This document shows, piece after piece, positions 6,592 through 6,939 of a stretch of DNA of 6,939 nucleotides (the first letter of the stretch is position 1; every line of letters starts with the position of its first letter). The position numbers and the translations under genes are program-made. The stretch comes from an uncultured Rhodospirillaceae bacterium. Lineage in GTDB: Bacteria > Pseudomonadota > Alphaproteobacteria > Rhodospirillales > UBA2165. The stretch lies in NCBI GenBank assembly GCA_913054205.1, contig CAJXJM010000136.1:1-6939 (forward strand), in the 5' to 3' direction. The notes beneath the pieces were generated by a model, which was given only the letters and a program-made list of their open reading frames with translations, did no database searches and was not told where the DNA came from.

Positions 6592-6939
6592 ATGTTGAAG
6601 AAATTATCCATATCGATTTTAGCATTGGTCGCCGGCGTATTTATGTTCGGTGCATCTGATGCAGATGCGGCCAGCAAACGCCAGTTTATTGCCATAGGTA
6701 CCGGCGGCCCAACAGGCGTTTATTTTGCCACGGGCAATGCGATTTGCCGTTTGATTCATAAATCAGCCGCTGAAGGCCGCAAAAGTGGCCGGAAGCACGG
6801 TATTCGCTGTTCCGCACCTTCGACCGGCGGTTCCACTTATAATATCGGCCAAATTCGCCAAGGTGAATTAGACTTTGGTGTGGCCCAGTCCGACTGGCAA
6901 TATCACGCTTATAACGGAACGAGCAAATTTAAAGGCAAG
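6592..6939 (+). CDS. TAXI-family TRAP transporter solute-binding protein, 5' part
   Basis: The frame is open for 116 codons up to the window edge, so the C-terminal two thirds or so of the protein is outside. Residues 1-26 are a classical Sec signal peptide: MLKK, a hydrophobic run SISILALVAGVFMFG, and an ADA-A cleavage site. The mature part begins with FIAIGTGGPTGVYFATGNAICRL in spirit of the TAXI fold, then the STGGSTYNIGQIRQGELDFG segment and VAQSDWQYHAY. These proteins catch a small solute in the periplasm and pass it to a fused TRAP membrane permease, often taking dicarboxylates or amino acids such as glutamate. The substrate here is unknown. GGGAG (6581-6585) is six bases before ATG 6592. 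An in-frame ATG at 6586 touches the ribosome site and is less likely. A TRAP permease gene is expected just downstream. Confidence 0.93.
   Translation, partial: MLKKLSISILALVAGVFMFGASDADAASKRQFIAIGTGGPTGVYFATGNAICRLIHKSAAEGRKSGRKHGIRCSAPSTGGSTYNIGQIRQGELDFGVAQSDWQYHAYNGTSKFKGK

Overview
The window looks like a chromosomal stretch from a mid-GC alphaproteobacterium. This is inferred from protein style only: a TAXI-type TRAP solute-binding protein, a LigF-like glutathione transferase, an FCD-type GntR regulator, and an aminotransferase of a kind I associate with Rhodospirillales-like genomes. No rRNA, tRNA, CRISPR array, integrase or insertion sequence is visible.

Layout, left to right. (1) Bases 128-2090, plus strand: an IclR-family regulator followed by a long metallo-beta-lactamase-fold hydrolase of the kind databases label GntH. 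(2) A strong two-way hairpin terminator at 2116-2154 separates these from a minus-strand pair: an FCD-domain GntR regulator (TTG start at 3676) and, 18 bases downstream, a glutathione S-transferase. (3) Bases 3677-3843 are very AT-rich and hold the likely promoter of that pair. (4) Bases 3844-4549 are a gene graveyard: the N-terminal part of a VOC/glyoxalase-fold protein is followed within about 80 bases by the C-terminal ATP-binding end of a sensor histidine kinase. Both are on the plus strand and both lack essential parts. (5) Minus-strand apt (adenine phosphoribosyltransferase) is divergent from a plus-strand class III aminotransferase, with a 68-base shared promoter region. (6) A 117-base gap with two hairpins precedes a TAXI-family periplasmic binding protein that runs off the right edge.

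How the genes may work together. Two regulator-plus-enzyme modules (IclR with MBL hydrolase, GntR with GST) and an aminotransferase next to a transporter component suggest small, separately controlled catabolic or uptake units. apt is a housekeeping purine-salvage gene. None of the substrates can be read from sequence alone.

I did not find a convincing new multi-gene system. The points most worth following up are the VOC/kinase deletion scar, the IclR-paired GntH-like hydrolase, and the aminotransferase/TAXI neighbourhood.
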